From: Caballeronia ptereochthonis
GTDB lineage: Bacteria > Pseudomonadota > Gammaproteobacteria > Burkholderiales > Burkholderiaceae
Length of the DNA stretch: 35,828 nt
Assembly: GCF_001545075.1 (NCBI RefSeq)
Contig: NZ_FCOB02000050.1
Span: 1-35,828 of the forward strand
Reading direction: 5' to 3'
In this document: in pieces, positions 19,682 through 26,953 of the stretch
Layout: every line of letters starts with the position of its first letter
Numbering within the stretch: position 1 is the stretch's first letter
Made by a program: the position numbers and the translations under genes
Notes under the pieces: model-generated
Seen by the model: the letters and a program-made list of their open reading frames with translations, nothing else
Told to the model about the DNA's origin: nothing
Databases searched by the model: none

Positions 19682-20872
19682 ATGGCAAAAGGTAAATTCG
19701 AGCGGACCAAGCCGCACGTGAACGTGGGCACGATCGGTCACGTTGACCACGGCAAGACCACGCTGACGGCAGCGATCACGACGGTGCTCACGCAGAAGTT
19801 CGGCGGCGAGGCGAAGGCGTACGACCAGATCGACGCGGCGCCGGAAGAAAAGGCACGTGGTATTACCATCAACACCGCGCACGTCGAGTACGAAACGGCT
19901 AACCGCCACTACGCACACGTCGACTGCCCGGGCCACGCCGACTACGTGAAGAACATGATCACGGGCGCCGCGCAGATGGACGGCGCGATCCTGGTGTGCT
20001 CGGCCGCTGACGGCCCGATGCCGCAAACGCGTGAGCACATCCTGCTGGCGCGTCAGGTTGGCGTGCCCTACATCATCGTGTTCCTGAACAAGTGCGACAT
20101 GGTGGACGACGCCGAGCTGCTCGAGCTCGTCGAAATGGAAGTGCGTGAACTGCTGTCGAAGTACGACTTCCCGGGCGACGACACGCCGATCATCAAGGGT
20201 TCGGCCAAGCTGGCGCTGGAAGGCGACAAGGGCGAGCTGGGCGAAGTGGCGATCATGAACCTGGCCGACGCGCTGGACACGTACATCCCGACGCCGGAGC
20301 GCGCAGTGGACGGTTCGTTCCTGATGCCGGTGGAAGACGTGTTCTCGATCTCGGGTCGCGGCACGGTGGTGACGGGGCGCGTGGAGCGCGGCGTCATCAA
20401 GGTCGGCGAGGAAATCGAAATCGTCGGTATCAAGCCGACGGTGAAGACCACGTGCACGGGCGTGGAAATGTTCCGCAAGCTGCTCGACCAGGGTCAGGCA
20501 GGCGACAATGTCGGTATCCTGCTGCGCGGCACGAAGCGTGAAGACGTGGAGCGTGGTCAGGTTCTGGCCAAGCCGGGCTCGATCACGCCGCACACGCACT
20601 TCACGGCTGAAGTGTACGTGCTGAGCAAGGACGAAGGCGGCCGTCACACGCCGTTCTTCAACAACTATCGTCCGCAGTTCTACTTCCGTACGACGGACGT
20701 GACGGGTTCGATCGAGCTGCCGAAGGACAAGGAAATGGTGATGCCGGGCGACAACGTGTCGATCACGGTCAAGCTGATCGCGCCGATCGCCATGGAAGAA
20801 GGTCTGCGCTTCGCGATCCGCGAAGGCGGCCGTACCGTCGGCGCCGGTGTCGTGGCGAAGATTATCGAGTAA
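19682..20872 (+). CDS. tuf: Elongation factor Tu, second copy
   Basis: This is the str-group EF-Tu gene, in the tufA-like position after fusA. The 396-aa product is the same as the copy at 533-1723 except Asp at residue 199, the residue also found in E. coli. All GTPase motifs are present: GHVDHGKT 19-26, DCPGH 81-85 and NKCD 136-139. The ATG follows AAGAAGG. Identity between copies starts at the ATG and ends at the stop codon; flanks are unrelated. Homogenisation by gene conversion, well known for tuf pairs, is the likely cause. Confidence 0.98.
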   Translation: MAKGKFERTKPHVNVGTIGHVDHGKTTLTAAITTVLTQKFGGEAKAYDQIDAAPEEKARGITINTAHVEYETANRHYAHVDCPGHADYVKNMITGAAQMDGAILVCSAADGPMPQTREHILLARQVGVPYIIVFLNKCDMVDDAELLELVEMEVRELLSKYDFPGDDTPIIKGSAKLALEGDKGELGEVAIMNLADALDTYIPTPERAVDGSFLMPVEDVFSISGRGTVVTGRVERGVIKVGEEIEIVGIKPTVKTTCTGVEMFRKLLDQGQAGDNVGILLRGTKREDVERGQVLAKPGSITPHTHFTAEVYVLSKDEGGRHTPFFNNYRPQFYFRTTDVTGSIELPKDKEMVMPGDNVSITVKLIAPIAMEEGLRFAIREGGRTVGAGVVAKIIE

Positions 20873-21021
20873 GATAGCGGGTTCGCTCGATCTGAAGTTG
20901 CAATACTGAAGTAACGCAGTAACAGACCGGGGCCGGATGTTCGTCCTCAGCGAGTGTCCGGTCCCATGCTCTTTTGCCAAATCGGCGGTGCAACACCGCC
21001 TCGCTCTTTTAAGGAATCGTC
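20873..21021 (+). promoter_or_regulatory. tuf-rpsJ spacer with two tandem hairpins
   Basis: The 149-nt spacer has a 9-bp hairpin (20929-20937 with 20957-20965, one wobble) and a perfect 7-bp hairpin (20984-20990 with 20994-21000) followed by CTCTTTT. The second ends just before the AAGGA ribosome-binding site of rpsJ. It could be an attenuator or a translation control element for rpsJ. The L4-responsive S10 leader of E. coli occupies the same position, but I see no specific match. Confidence 0.5.
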
Positions 21022-21333
21022 ATGCAGAACCAGAAAATCCGCATTCGCCTGAAGGCTTTCGACTATCGCCTGATCGATCAATCGGCAGCCGAGATCGTCG
21101 ATACGGCGAAGCGGACTGGCGCGATCGTCCGTGGCCCGGTGCCGCTGCCGACGCGTATTCAGCGTTTTGACATTCTGCGTTCGCCGCACGTCAACAAGAC
21201 GTCGCGCGACCAGCTCGAAATCCGTACCCACCAGCGCCTGATGGACATCGTCGATCCGACTGACAAGACCGTCGACGCGCTGATGAAGCTCGATCTGCCG
21301 GCCGGCGTGGACGTCGAGATCAAGCTGCAGTAA
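21022..21333 (+). CDS. rpsJ: 30S ribosomal protein S10 (NusE)
   Basis: S10 is part of the 30S head and, as NusE, pairs with NusB in antitermination and contacts the NusG KOW domain. The 103-aa product begins MQNQKIRIRLKAFDYRLIDQ and has GPVPLPTRIQRF and RSPHVNKTSRDQLEIRTHQR. Length equals E. coli S10. AAGGA precedes the ATG. Unlike in E. coli, it appears cut off from the rest of the S10 group: a hairpin and a new promoter lie before rplC, so rpsJ is probably read mainly with fusA-tuf. Confidence 0.97.
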   Translation: MQNQKIRIRLKAFDYRLIDQSAAEIVDTAKRTGAIVRGPVPLPTRIQRFDILRSPHVNKTSRDQLEIRTHQRLMDIVDPTDKTVDALMKLDLPAGVDVEIKLQ

Positions 21334-21341
21334 GTCCAAAA

Positions 21342-21368
21342 AGCCCTGCTGGCGAGCCAGACAGGGCT
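21342..21368 (+). terminator. Terminator-like hairpin after rpsJ
   Basis: AGCCCTG-CTGG (21342-21352) pairs with CCAG-A-CAGGGCT (21357-21368), an 11-bp stem with one bulge and a CGAG loop, 8 nt after the rpsJ stop. Only AAGTCTTT follows, so termination may be partial. Together with the promoter just downstream, it marks a transcription-unit boundary. Confidence 0.6.
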
Positions 21369-21382
21369 AAGTCTTTGATTGC

Positions 21383-21411
21383 TTGCAGAAAACGAAAAGC
21401 CTTGTTATACT
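21383..21411 (+). promoter_or_regulatory. Sigma70-type promoter for rplC and downstream S10-group genes
   Basis: TTGCAG (21383-21388) and TATACT (21406-21411) are separated by 17 bp. The start would be near 21418, giving a leader of about 114 nt before rplC. The -10 sits in the loop of a perfect 12-bp inverted repeat (21393-21424). Confidence 0.8.
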
Positions 21412-21424
21412 CCAAGGCTTTTCG
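21393..21424. repeat. 12-bp inverted repeat enclosing the rplC promoter -10
   Basis: CGAAAAGCCTTG (21393-21404) and CAAGGCTTTTCG (21413-21424) are perfect reverse complements around an 8-nt loop that holds TATACT. As RNA from an upstream transcript it folds with A-run and T-run arms, resembling a small bidirectional terminator. As DNA it could be a dyad operator. Similar repeats lie at the rplN and rplQ promoters. Confidence 0.8.
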
Positions 21425-21531
21425 CGCCTATGCGCAAGAAAAAGACGCAAGAAAGCCGACCCAGTCTTCCGTGACGAAGCCGGCATTTGTAAATCAGCCC
21501 CGACCAATCGCAGTCGGGAATGGAGAAAACG

Positions 21532-22191
21532 ATGAGCCTTGGACTCGTAGGTCGCAAGGTTGGCATGACCCGTATCTTCACGCCTGAAGGGGATTCGATC
21601 CCCGTCACCGTGCTGGACGTGTCGGACAACCGCGTGACGCAGATCAAGACCGTTGAAACGGATGGTTATACCGCCGTTCAGGTTGCATTCGGTACTCGCC
21701 GCGCCTCGCGCGTGACGAAGCCGCTGGCGGGTCACCTCGCCAAAGCCGGCGTCCAAGCCGGTGAAATCCTCAAGGAATTCCATATCGATGCGGCCAAGGC
21801 AGGCGAACTGTCGAACGGCGCTGTCATCGCTACGGATATTTTCGAAGTCGGCCAGAAAGTTGACGTGCAAGGCACGTCGATCGGTAAGGGCTACGCCGGC
21901 ACGATCAAGCGCTACAACTTCGCTTCGGGCCGCGCATCGCACGGTAACTCGCGTTCGCACAACGTTCCGGGTTCGATCGGTATGGCGCAGGATCCGGGTC
22001 GCGTGTTCCCGGGTAAGCGCATGACGGGTCATCTCGGTGACGTCACCGTCACGGTTCAAAACCTCGAAATCGCCCGCATCGACGCCGAGCGCAATCTGCT
22101 GCTCGTCCGCGGCGCTGTTCCGGGTGCGAAGGGCGGCAAGGTCTTCGTGACCCCGGCCGTCAAGACGCGTGCTGCGAAAGGAGCGAAATAA
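21532..22191 (+). CDS. rplC: 50S ribosomal protein L3
   Basis: L3 is an early-assembly protein reaching towards the peptidyl-transferase centre. I chose the ATG at 21532 (MSLGLVGRKVGMTRIFTPEG, 219 aa) because GGAG lies 6 nt upstream and related proteins start here. The ATG at 21520 would add MEKT and would overlap that ribosome-binding site. The long internal loop with SGRASHGNSRSHNVPG and DPGRVFPGKRMTGH is intact; it contains the conserved Gln methylated in E. coli (GMAQDPG). The stop overlaps the rplD start by one base. Confidence 0.96.
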   Translation: MSLGLVGRKVGMTRIFTPEGDSIPVTVLDVSDNRVTQIKTVETDGYTAVQVAFGTRRASRVTKPLAGHLAKAGVQAGEILKEFHIDAAKAGELSNGAVIATDIFEVGQKVDVQGTSIGKGYAGTIKRYNFASGRASHGNSRSHNVPGSIGMAQDPGRVFPGKRMTGHLGDVTVTVQNLEIARIDAERNLLLVRGAVPGAKGGKVFVTPAVKTRAAKGAK

Positions 22192-22811
22192 TGGAACTTA
22201 AGCTCCTGAATGCCAATGGTCAGGAAGGCGCTGCCGTGACCGCATCGGACGTTGTGTTCGGTCGCGATTACAACGAAGCCCTGATTCACCAGATCGTCGT
22301 CGCTTATCAGGCGAACGCACGTAGCGGCAACCGCGCTCAGAAGGACCGCGAGCAGGTCAAGCACACCACCAAGAAGCCGTGGCGTCAGAAGGGTACGGGC
22401 CGTGCTCGTGCCGGTATGTCGTCGAGCCCGTTGTGGCGCGGCGGTGGTCGCATCTTCCCGAACTCGCCGGAAGAGAACTTCTCGCACAAGGTCAACAAGA
22501 AGATGCATCGCGCAGGCCTCTGCTCGATCTTCTCGCAGCTGGCTCGCGAAGGCCGCATCGCCGTGGTCGAAGACCTCGCGCTCGAAGCCCCGAAGACCAA
22601 GCTGCTGGCCGATAAATTCAAGGCGATGGGTCTCGAGTCCGTGTTGGTCATCACCGATACGGTCGACGAAAACCTGTACCTCGCGTCGCGCAACCTGGCC
22701 CACGTGGCCGTTGTCGAGCCGCGTTACGCCGACCCGCTCTCGCTGATCTACTTCAAAAAGGTTCTGATCACGAAGGCTGCGGTCGCTCAGATCGAGGAGT
22801 TGCTGTCATGA
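22191..22811 (+). CDS. rplD: 50S ribosomal protein L4
   Basis: L4 lines the peptide exit tunnel and in E. coli also represses the S10 operon. The 206-aa product has the extended tunnel loop KKPWRQKGTGRARAG then SSPLWRGGG (about 61-85). Its ATG shares its A with the rplC stop (TAATG), and its stop overlaps the rplW start (ATGA), so the three are translationally coupled. AAAGGAG upstream serves as ribosome-binding site. Confidence 0.97.
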   Translation: MELKLLNANGQEGAAVTASDVVFGRDYNEALIHQIVVAYQANARSGNRAQKDREQVKHTTKKPWRQKGTGRARAGMSSSPLWRGGGRIFPNSPEENFSHKVNKKMHRAGLCSIFSQLAREGRIAVVEDLALEAPKTKLLADKFKAMGLESVLVITDTVDENLYLASRNLAHVAVVEPRYADPLSLIYFKKVLITKAAVAQIEELLS

Positions 22812-23122
22812 GCGAAGTTCGCAAAAACGATCATCGTTTGATGCAAGTTCTGCTCGCTCCGGTGATCTCCGAAAAGGCGACGCTGGTTGCCGACAAGAAC
22901 GAACAAGTCGTGTTTGAAGTCGCGCCGGACGCCACGAAGCAGGAAGTGAAGGCTGCTGTCGAGCTGCTGTTCAAGGTCGAAGTCAATTCCGTCAACGTGC
23001 TCGTCACGAAGGGCAAGGCAAAGCGCTTTGGCCGCTTCAACGGCAAGCGCAAGGACGTGAAGAAGGCTTATGTCTGCCTGAAGCCCGGCCAGGAAATCAA
23101 CTTTGAAGCGGAGGCCAAGTAA
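22808..23122 (+). CDS. rplW: 50S ribosomal protein L23
   Basis: L23 sits at the tunnel exit and docks trigger factor and the signal recognition particle. The 104-aa product shows APVISEKAT near the N-terminus and VNVLVTKGKAKRFGRFNGKRKDVKKAYV, both family hallmarks. It overlaps rplD by 4 nt (ATGA). Length is close to E. coli L23 (100 aa). Confidence 0.96.
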   Translation: MSEVRKNDHRLMQVLLAPVISEKATLVADKNEQVVFEVAPDATKQEVKAAVELLFKVEVNSVNVLVTKGKAKRFGRFNGKRKDVKKAYVCLKPGQEINFEAEAK

Positions 23123-23124
23123 TC

Positions 23125-23952
23125 ATGGCAATCGTGAAAGTTAAGCCGACCTCGCCGGGTCGCCGCGCGATGGTCAAGATCGTCAACAAGGATCTGCACA
23201 AGGGCAAGCCGCACGCCGCGCTGCTCGACACGCAATCCAAGTCGGCTGGTCGTAACAACAATGGCCGCATCACCACGCGTCACCAAGGTGGCGGTCATAA
23301 GCAGCACTACCGTATCGTCGATTTCCGTCGCAACAAGGACGGCATTCCGGCAAAGGTCGAGCGTCTCGAGTACGACCCGAACCGTAGCGCGAACATCGCG
23401 CTGGTTCTGTACGCGGACGGCGAGCGTCGCTACATCATCGCGCCGAAGGGCGTGACGGTCGGCACGCAACTGATGTCCGGTTCGGAAGCGCCGATCCGCG
23501 CAGGCAACGCTCTGCCGATCCGCAACATCCCGGTCGGTACGACGATCCACTGCATCGAGATGCTGCCGGGCAAGGGCGCGCAAATTGCGCGTTCGGCTGG
23601 TACGTCCGCCATGCTGCTGGCTCGCGAAGGCGTCTACGCTCAAGTGCGTCTGCGTTCGGGCGAAATCCGCCGCGTGCACGTCGAGTGCCGCGCGACGATC
23701 GGCGAAGTGGGCAACGAAGAGCACAGCCTCCGCCAGATCGGTAAGGCCGGTGCAAACCGCTGGCGCGGTATCCGTCCGACGGTGCGTGGCGTTGCGATGA
23801 ACCCGATCGATCACCCGCACGGTGGTGGTGAAGGCCGCACGGCAGCAGGTCGCGATCCGGTGAGCCCGTGGGGCACGCCGACGAAGGGCTATCGCACCCG
23901 CAGCAACAAGCGCACGACGACGATGATCGTTCAGCGCCGTCACAAGCGTTAA
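23125..23952 (+). CDS. rplB: 50S ribosomal protein L2
   Basis: L2 joins the subunits and supports the peptidyl-transferase centre. The 275-aa product has the C-terminal signature NPIDHPHGGGEGRT with the conserved His at about 230 (His229 in E. coli), and ends with RTTTMIVQRRHKR. It starts 2 nt after rplW; GGAGG within the rplW end acts as ribosome-binding site. Confidence 0.97.
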   Translation: MAIVKVKPTSPGRRAMVKIVNKDLHKGKPHAALLDTQSKSAGRNNNGRITTRHQGGGHKQHYRIVDFRRNKDGIPAKVERLEYDPNRSANIALVLYADGERRYIIAPKGVTVGTQLMSGSEAPIRAGNALPIRNIPVGTTIHCIEMLPGKGAQIARSAGTSAMLLAREGVYAQVRLRSGEIRRVHVECRATIGEVGNEEHSLRQIGKAGANRWRGIRPTVRGVAMNPIDHPHGGGEGRTAAGRDPVSPWGTPTKGYRTRSNKRTTTMIVQRRHKR

Positions 23953-23962
23953 GGAGTAGGCA

Positions 23963-24238
23963 ATGGCACGTTCTATTAAAAAAGGTCCGTTCTGCGACGC
24001 CCATTTGCTGAAGAAAGTTGAGGCGGCTGCAGCTTCGCGTGACAAGAAGCCGATCAAGACCTGGTCGCGTCGTTCGACGATTCTGCCGGACTTCATCGGT
24101 CTGACGATCGCCGTCCACAACGGCCGTCAGCACGTTCCGGTGTACGTCACGGAAAACATGGTCGGCCACAAGCTTGGCGAGTTCGCACTGACCCGTACGT
24201 TCAAGGGTCACGCGGCCGACAAGAAGGCCAAGAAATAA
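23963..24238 (+). CDS. rpsS: 30S ribosomal protein S19
   Basis: S19 is in the 30S head near the A site and forms a pair with S13. The 91-aa product starts MARSIKKGPFCDAHLLKKVE and contains TWSRRSTILPDFIGLTIAVHNG and HKLGEFALTRTFKGH. AAGGAG precedes the ATG by about 6 nt. Length equals that of E. coli S19 (92 aa) within one residue. Confidence 0.97.
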   Translation: MARSIKKGPFCDAHLLKKVEAAAASRDKKPIKTWSRRSTILPDFIGLTIAVHNGRQHVPVYVTENMVGHKLGEFALTRTFKGHAADKKAKK

Positions 24239-24250
24239 GGGGCTATCAAG

Positions 24251-24580
24251 ATGGAAGTGAAAGCAATTCATCGCGGTGCCCGCATCTCGGCGCAGAAGAC
24301 GCGCCTTGTGGCTGACCAGATTCGTGGTTTGCCGGTCGACAAGGCGCTGAACGTTCTGACGTTCTCGCCGAAGAAGGCGGCGGGTATCGTCAAGAAGGTC
24401 GTGCTGTCTGCGATCGCAAATGCGGAACACAACGAAGGCGCCGACATCGACGAGCTCAAGATCAAGAGCATCTACGTCGACAAGGCTGCTTCGCTGAAGC
24501 GTTTCACCGCACGCGCAAAGGGTCGCGGTAACCGCATCGAGAAGCAATCCTGTCACATCACTGTGACGGTCGGGAATTAA
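24251..24580 (+). CDS. rplV: 50S ribosomal protein L22
   Basis: L22 lines the exit tunnel; its beta-hairpin tip forms the constriction with L4 and is the site of some macrolide-resistance changes. The 109-aa product has the core [18 protein letters not shown] and the hairpin [18 protein letters not shown] near the C-terminus, with no visible insertion or deletion. It lies between rpsS and rpsC with spacers of about 12 nt. Confidence 0.97.
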
Positions 24581-24591
24581 GGAGCCATACG

Positions 24592-25386
24592 ATGGGACAG
24601 AAAATTCATCCGACTGGCTTCCGTTTGGCCGTCAGCCGCAATTGGGCTTCGCGCTGGTACGCGAACAACAACAATTTCGCGGCGATGTTGCAGGAAGACA
24701 TCGGTGTTCGTGAATACCTGAAGAAGAAGCTGAAGAACGCTTCGGTCGGCCGCGTCGTCATCGAGCGTCCGGCGAAGAACGCGCGCATCACGATTTACAG
24801 CTCGCGTCCGGGTGTTGTCATCGGCAAGAAGGGCGAAGACATCGAACTGTTGAAGTCGGAACTGCAGAAGCGCATGGGCGTTCCGGTTCACGTCAACATC
24901 GAAGAAATCCGCAAGCCGGAAACCGATGCTCAGTTGATCGCCGATTCCATCACGCAGCAGCTCGAGCGTCGGATCATGTTCCGCCGTGCGATGAAGCGCG
25001 CGATGCAAAATGCGATGCGTCTTGGCGCCCAGGGCATCAAGATCATGAGCGCGGGCCGTCTGAACGGTATCGAAATCGCTCGTACCGAGTGGTATCGCGA
25101 AGGCCGAGTGCCGCTCCATACGCTGCGTGCGGATATCGACTACGCGACGTCGGAAGCGAAGACCACGTACGGCATCATCGGCGTGAAGGTGTGGGTCTAC
25201 AAGGGCGACACGCTGGGCCGCAACGAAGCGCCGGTGGTGGAAGAAGTGGCGGAAGAGAAGCGTCCGCGCCGCAACGCACGTCCGGGTGGCGATCGCCGTC
25301 CGCGCCGTGATGGTGAAGGCGCTCCGGCTGGCGCGCGTCGTGGTGCACCCCGTCGCGCCGGCGGTGACGCGAAGACTGGAGAATAA
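24592..25386 (+). CDS. rpsC: 30S ribosomal protein S3, with long basic C-terminal tail
   Basis: S3 is part of the mRNA entry tunnel and its helicase activity. The 264-aa product starts MGQKIHPTGFRLAVSRNW, has a KH domain with GVVIGKKGEDIE (about 74-85) and the C-terminal S3 domain. After the core, about 45 residues rich in Arg, Gly, Pro and Ala follow (EKRPRRNARPGGDRRPRRD then more), likely disordered. E. coli S3 is 233 aa, so this tail is extra; such tails are usual in Burkholderiaceae. GGAG precedes the ATG. rplP follows after 2 nt. Confidence 0.96.
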   Translation: MGQKIHPTGFRLAVSRNWASRWYANNNNFAAMLQEDIGVREYLKKKLKNASVGRVVIERPAKNARITIYSSRPGVVIGKKGEDIELLKSELQKRMGVPVHVNIEEIRKPETDAQLIADSITQQLERRIMFRRAMKRAMQNAMRLGAQGIKIMSAGRLNGIEIARTEWYREGRVPLHTLRADIDYATSEAKTTYGIIGVKVWVYKGDTLGRNEAPVVEEVAEEKRPRRNARPGGDRRPRRDGEGAPAGARRGAPRRAGGDAKTGE

Positions 25387-25388
25387 CG

Positions 25389-25805
25389 ATGCTGCAACCG
25401 AAACGCAGAAAGTATCGCAAAGAGCAAAAGGGTCGTAACACCGGCAAGGCGACGCGCGGCAACGCCGTGTCGTTCGGTGAGTACGGTCTGAAGGCTATCG
25501 GTCGCGGCCGTTTGACCGCGCGTCAAATCGAAGCGGCGCGTCGTGCGATGACGCGTCACATCAAGCGTGGCGGCCGGATCTGGATCCGCATCTTCCCGGA
25601 CAAGCCGATTTCGCAAAAGCCGGCCGAAGTGCGTATGGGTAACGGTAAGGGTAACCCGGAGTACTACGTCGCTGAAATTCAACCGGGCAAGATGCTGTAC
25701 GAAATGGACGGTGTCTCCGAAGAACTGGCGCGCGAAGCGTTCCGTCTGGCTGCAGCCAAGCTGCCGCTCAAGACGAACTTCGTGGTCCGTCAGCTCGGCG
25801 CCTAA
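25389..25805 (+). CDS. rplP: 50S ribosomal protein L16
   Basis: L16 binds near the A-site tRNA elbow and completes the functional centre of the 50S. The 138-aa product starts MLQPKRRKYRKEQKGRN and contains GRLTARQIEAARRAMTRHIKRGG and RIFPDKPISQKPAEVRMG with the conserved Arg hydroxylated in E. coli (Arg81 region). GGAGA upstream overlaps the end of rpsC, suggesting coupling. Confidence 0.97.
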   Translation: MLQPKRRKYRKEQKGRNTGKATRGNAVSFGEYGLKAIGRGRLTARQIEAARRAMTRHIKRGGRIWIRIFPDKPISQKPAEVRMGNGKGNPEYYVAEIQPGKMLYEMDGVSEELAREAFRLAAAKLPLKTNFVVRQLGA

Positions 25806-25815
25806 GGAGTAAACG

Positions 25816-26010
25816 ATGAAGGCATCTGAACTTCGCCAGAAAGACCAGGCCGCGCTCAACAAGGAGCTGTCGGACCTGCTCAAGGCGCAATTTGGCCTGC
25901 GCATGCAACTCGCGACCCAGCAACTCACGAACACGAGTCAGCTGCAGAAGGTCCGTCGCGACATCGCGCGTGTGCGCACCGTCATGACTGAGAAGGCGAA
26001 CCAGAAATGA
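25816..26010 (+). CDS. rpmC: 50S ribosomal protein L29
   Basis: L29 sits at the tunnel exit next to L23. The 64-aa all-helical product starts MKASELRQKDQAALNKELSDLL and contains FGLRMQLATQQLTNTSQLQKVRRDIARVRT, the family signature. AAGGAG lies upstream. Its stop overlaps the rpsQ start (ATGA, 4 nt). Confidence 0.95.
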   Translation: MKASELRQKDQAALNKELSDLLKAQFGLRMQLATQQLTNTSQLQKVRRDIARVRTVMTEKANQK

Positions 26011-26279
26011 ACGATAGCGTGAAAACCTCGCTCAAGCGGACGCTGGTCGGCAAGGTCGTCAGCAACAAGATGGACAAGACGGTCACCGTGCTGGTCGAGC
26101 ACCGCGTGAAGCATCCGATCTACGGCAAGTACGTCGTGCGCTCCAAGAAGTACCATGCGCATGACGACGCGAACACGTACAACGAAGGCGATCTCGTCGA
26201 AATCCAGGAAACCCGTCCGATTTCGAAGACGAAGGCCTGGGTTGTGTCGAAGCTGGTTGAAGCGGCTCGCGTGATCTAA
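26007..26279 (+). CDS. rpsQ: 30S ribosomal protein S17
   Basis: S17 is a primary 16S rRNA-binding protein with an OB fold. The 90-aa product contains KRTLVGKVVSNKMDKTVTVLVE, HPIYGKYVVRSKKYHAHD and GDLVEIQETRPISKTKAW. It overlaps rpmC by 4 nt. It is the last gene of the S10 group; a promoter and leader follow before rplN. Confidence 0.96.
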   Translation: MNDSVKTSLKRTLVGKVVSNKMDKTVTVLVEHRVKHPIYGKYVVRSKKYHAHDDANTYNEGDLVEIQETRPISKTKAWVVSKLVEAARVI

Positions 26280-26328
26280 AGCTGAAGTATGGCGATGCAG
26301 TAGCAAGTAGTATCGCAGTAAGTTTCGC

Positions 26329-26356
26329 TTGCAAGACCGAGATTATTTGTTATAAT
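26329..26356 (+). promoter_or_regulatory. Strong sigma70-type promoter for the spc group (rplN onwards)
   Basis: TTGCAA (26329-26334) and a perfect TATAAT (26351-26356) are 16 bp apart. The start would be near 26363, giving a leader of about 213 nt. The -10 lies at the loop/right-arm border of a perfect 14-bp inverted repeat. This shows that rplN and later genes need not depend on the S10-group promoter. Confidence 0.85.
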
Positions 26357-26365
26357 CTCGGTCTT
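26333..26365. repeat. 14-bp inverted repeat overlapping the rplN promoter
   Basis: AAGACCGAGATTAT (26333-26346) and ATAATCTCGGTCTT (26352-26365) are perfect reverse complements with a 5-nt loop. The left arm fills the promoter spacer and the right arm spans the -10 and the likely start site. Read-through RNA from rpsQ would form a 14-bp hairpin followed by CCCTCTTT, terminator-like. Confidence 0.88.
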
Positions 26366-26575
26366 CCCTCTTTGTGGGAGCCCCGTCGCGGGCGAAATTG
26401 GTGGGGGAAGCCGGTTCGGGCGCCAGCCTGAGTCGACAGATTCACCGGATTGCGATGGCGGGTTTCGTCTGCCCTCGCTGCCTGTTCTAACCCAAGCAGC
26501 CGATTGGCTGACGGGACCAAGACTGACCGGATGCGCCATGGTGGTGCAATCGGATTAAGTTGGGAAAGATAAACC
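26366..26575 (+). promoter_or_regulatory. Long untranslated leader of rplN
   Basis: About 210 nt separate the predicted start site from rplN and no gene fits in them. Small hairpins are visible (CAGCC-GATT-GGCTG near 26499; TGCGCCA with TGGTGCA around 26532-26548). A distant pairing, CCGGATTGC (26445-26453) with GCAATCGG (26546-26553) with one bulge, would enclose the middle of the leader. I know of no described regulatory leader at this place; function is unknown. Confidence 0.5.
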
Positions 26576-26944
26576 ATGATCCAGACCGAAACTCGGCTTG
26601 AAGTGGCCGACAACACGGGTGCGCGTGAAGTCATGTGCATCAAGGTGCTCGGCGGCTCGAAGCGTCGTTACGCTAGCATTGGCGACATCATCAAGGTGAC
26701 CGTCAAGGAAGCGACGCCGCGCGGACGCGTGAAGAAGGGCGAAATCTACAACGCCGTGGTCGTTCGTACGGCCAAGGGCGTGCGTCGCCAGGATGGCTCG
26801 CTCATCAAGTTCGACGGCAATGCCGCCGTTCTGTTGAATACGAAGCTCGAGCCGATCGGCACGCGTATTTTCGGGCCGGTGACGCGTGAACTGCGTAGCG
26901 AACGATTCATGAAGATCGTTTCGCTCGCGCCGGAAGTGCTGTAA
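26576..26944 (+). CDS. rplN: 50S ribosomal protein L14
   Basis: L14 lies at the subunit interface and contacts 16S rRNA helix 14. The 122-aa product starts MIQTETRLEVADNTGAREVMCIKVLGGSKRRYA and contains VRTAKGVRRQDGSLIKFDGNAAVL, matching the family throughout and at equal length. The ribosome-binding site is weak (GGGAAAG). First gene of the spc group. Confidence 0.98.
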   Translation: MIQTETRLEVADNTGAREVMCIKVLGGSKRRYASIGDIIKVTVKEATPRGRVKKGEIYNAVVVRTAKGVRRQDGSLIKFDGNAAVLLNTKLEPIGTRIFGPVTRELRSERFMKIVSLAPEVL

Positions 26945-26953
26945 GGAGTCGCG

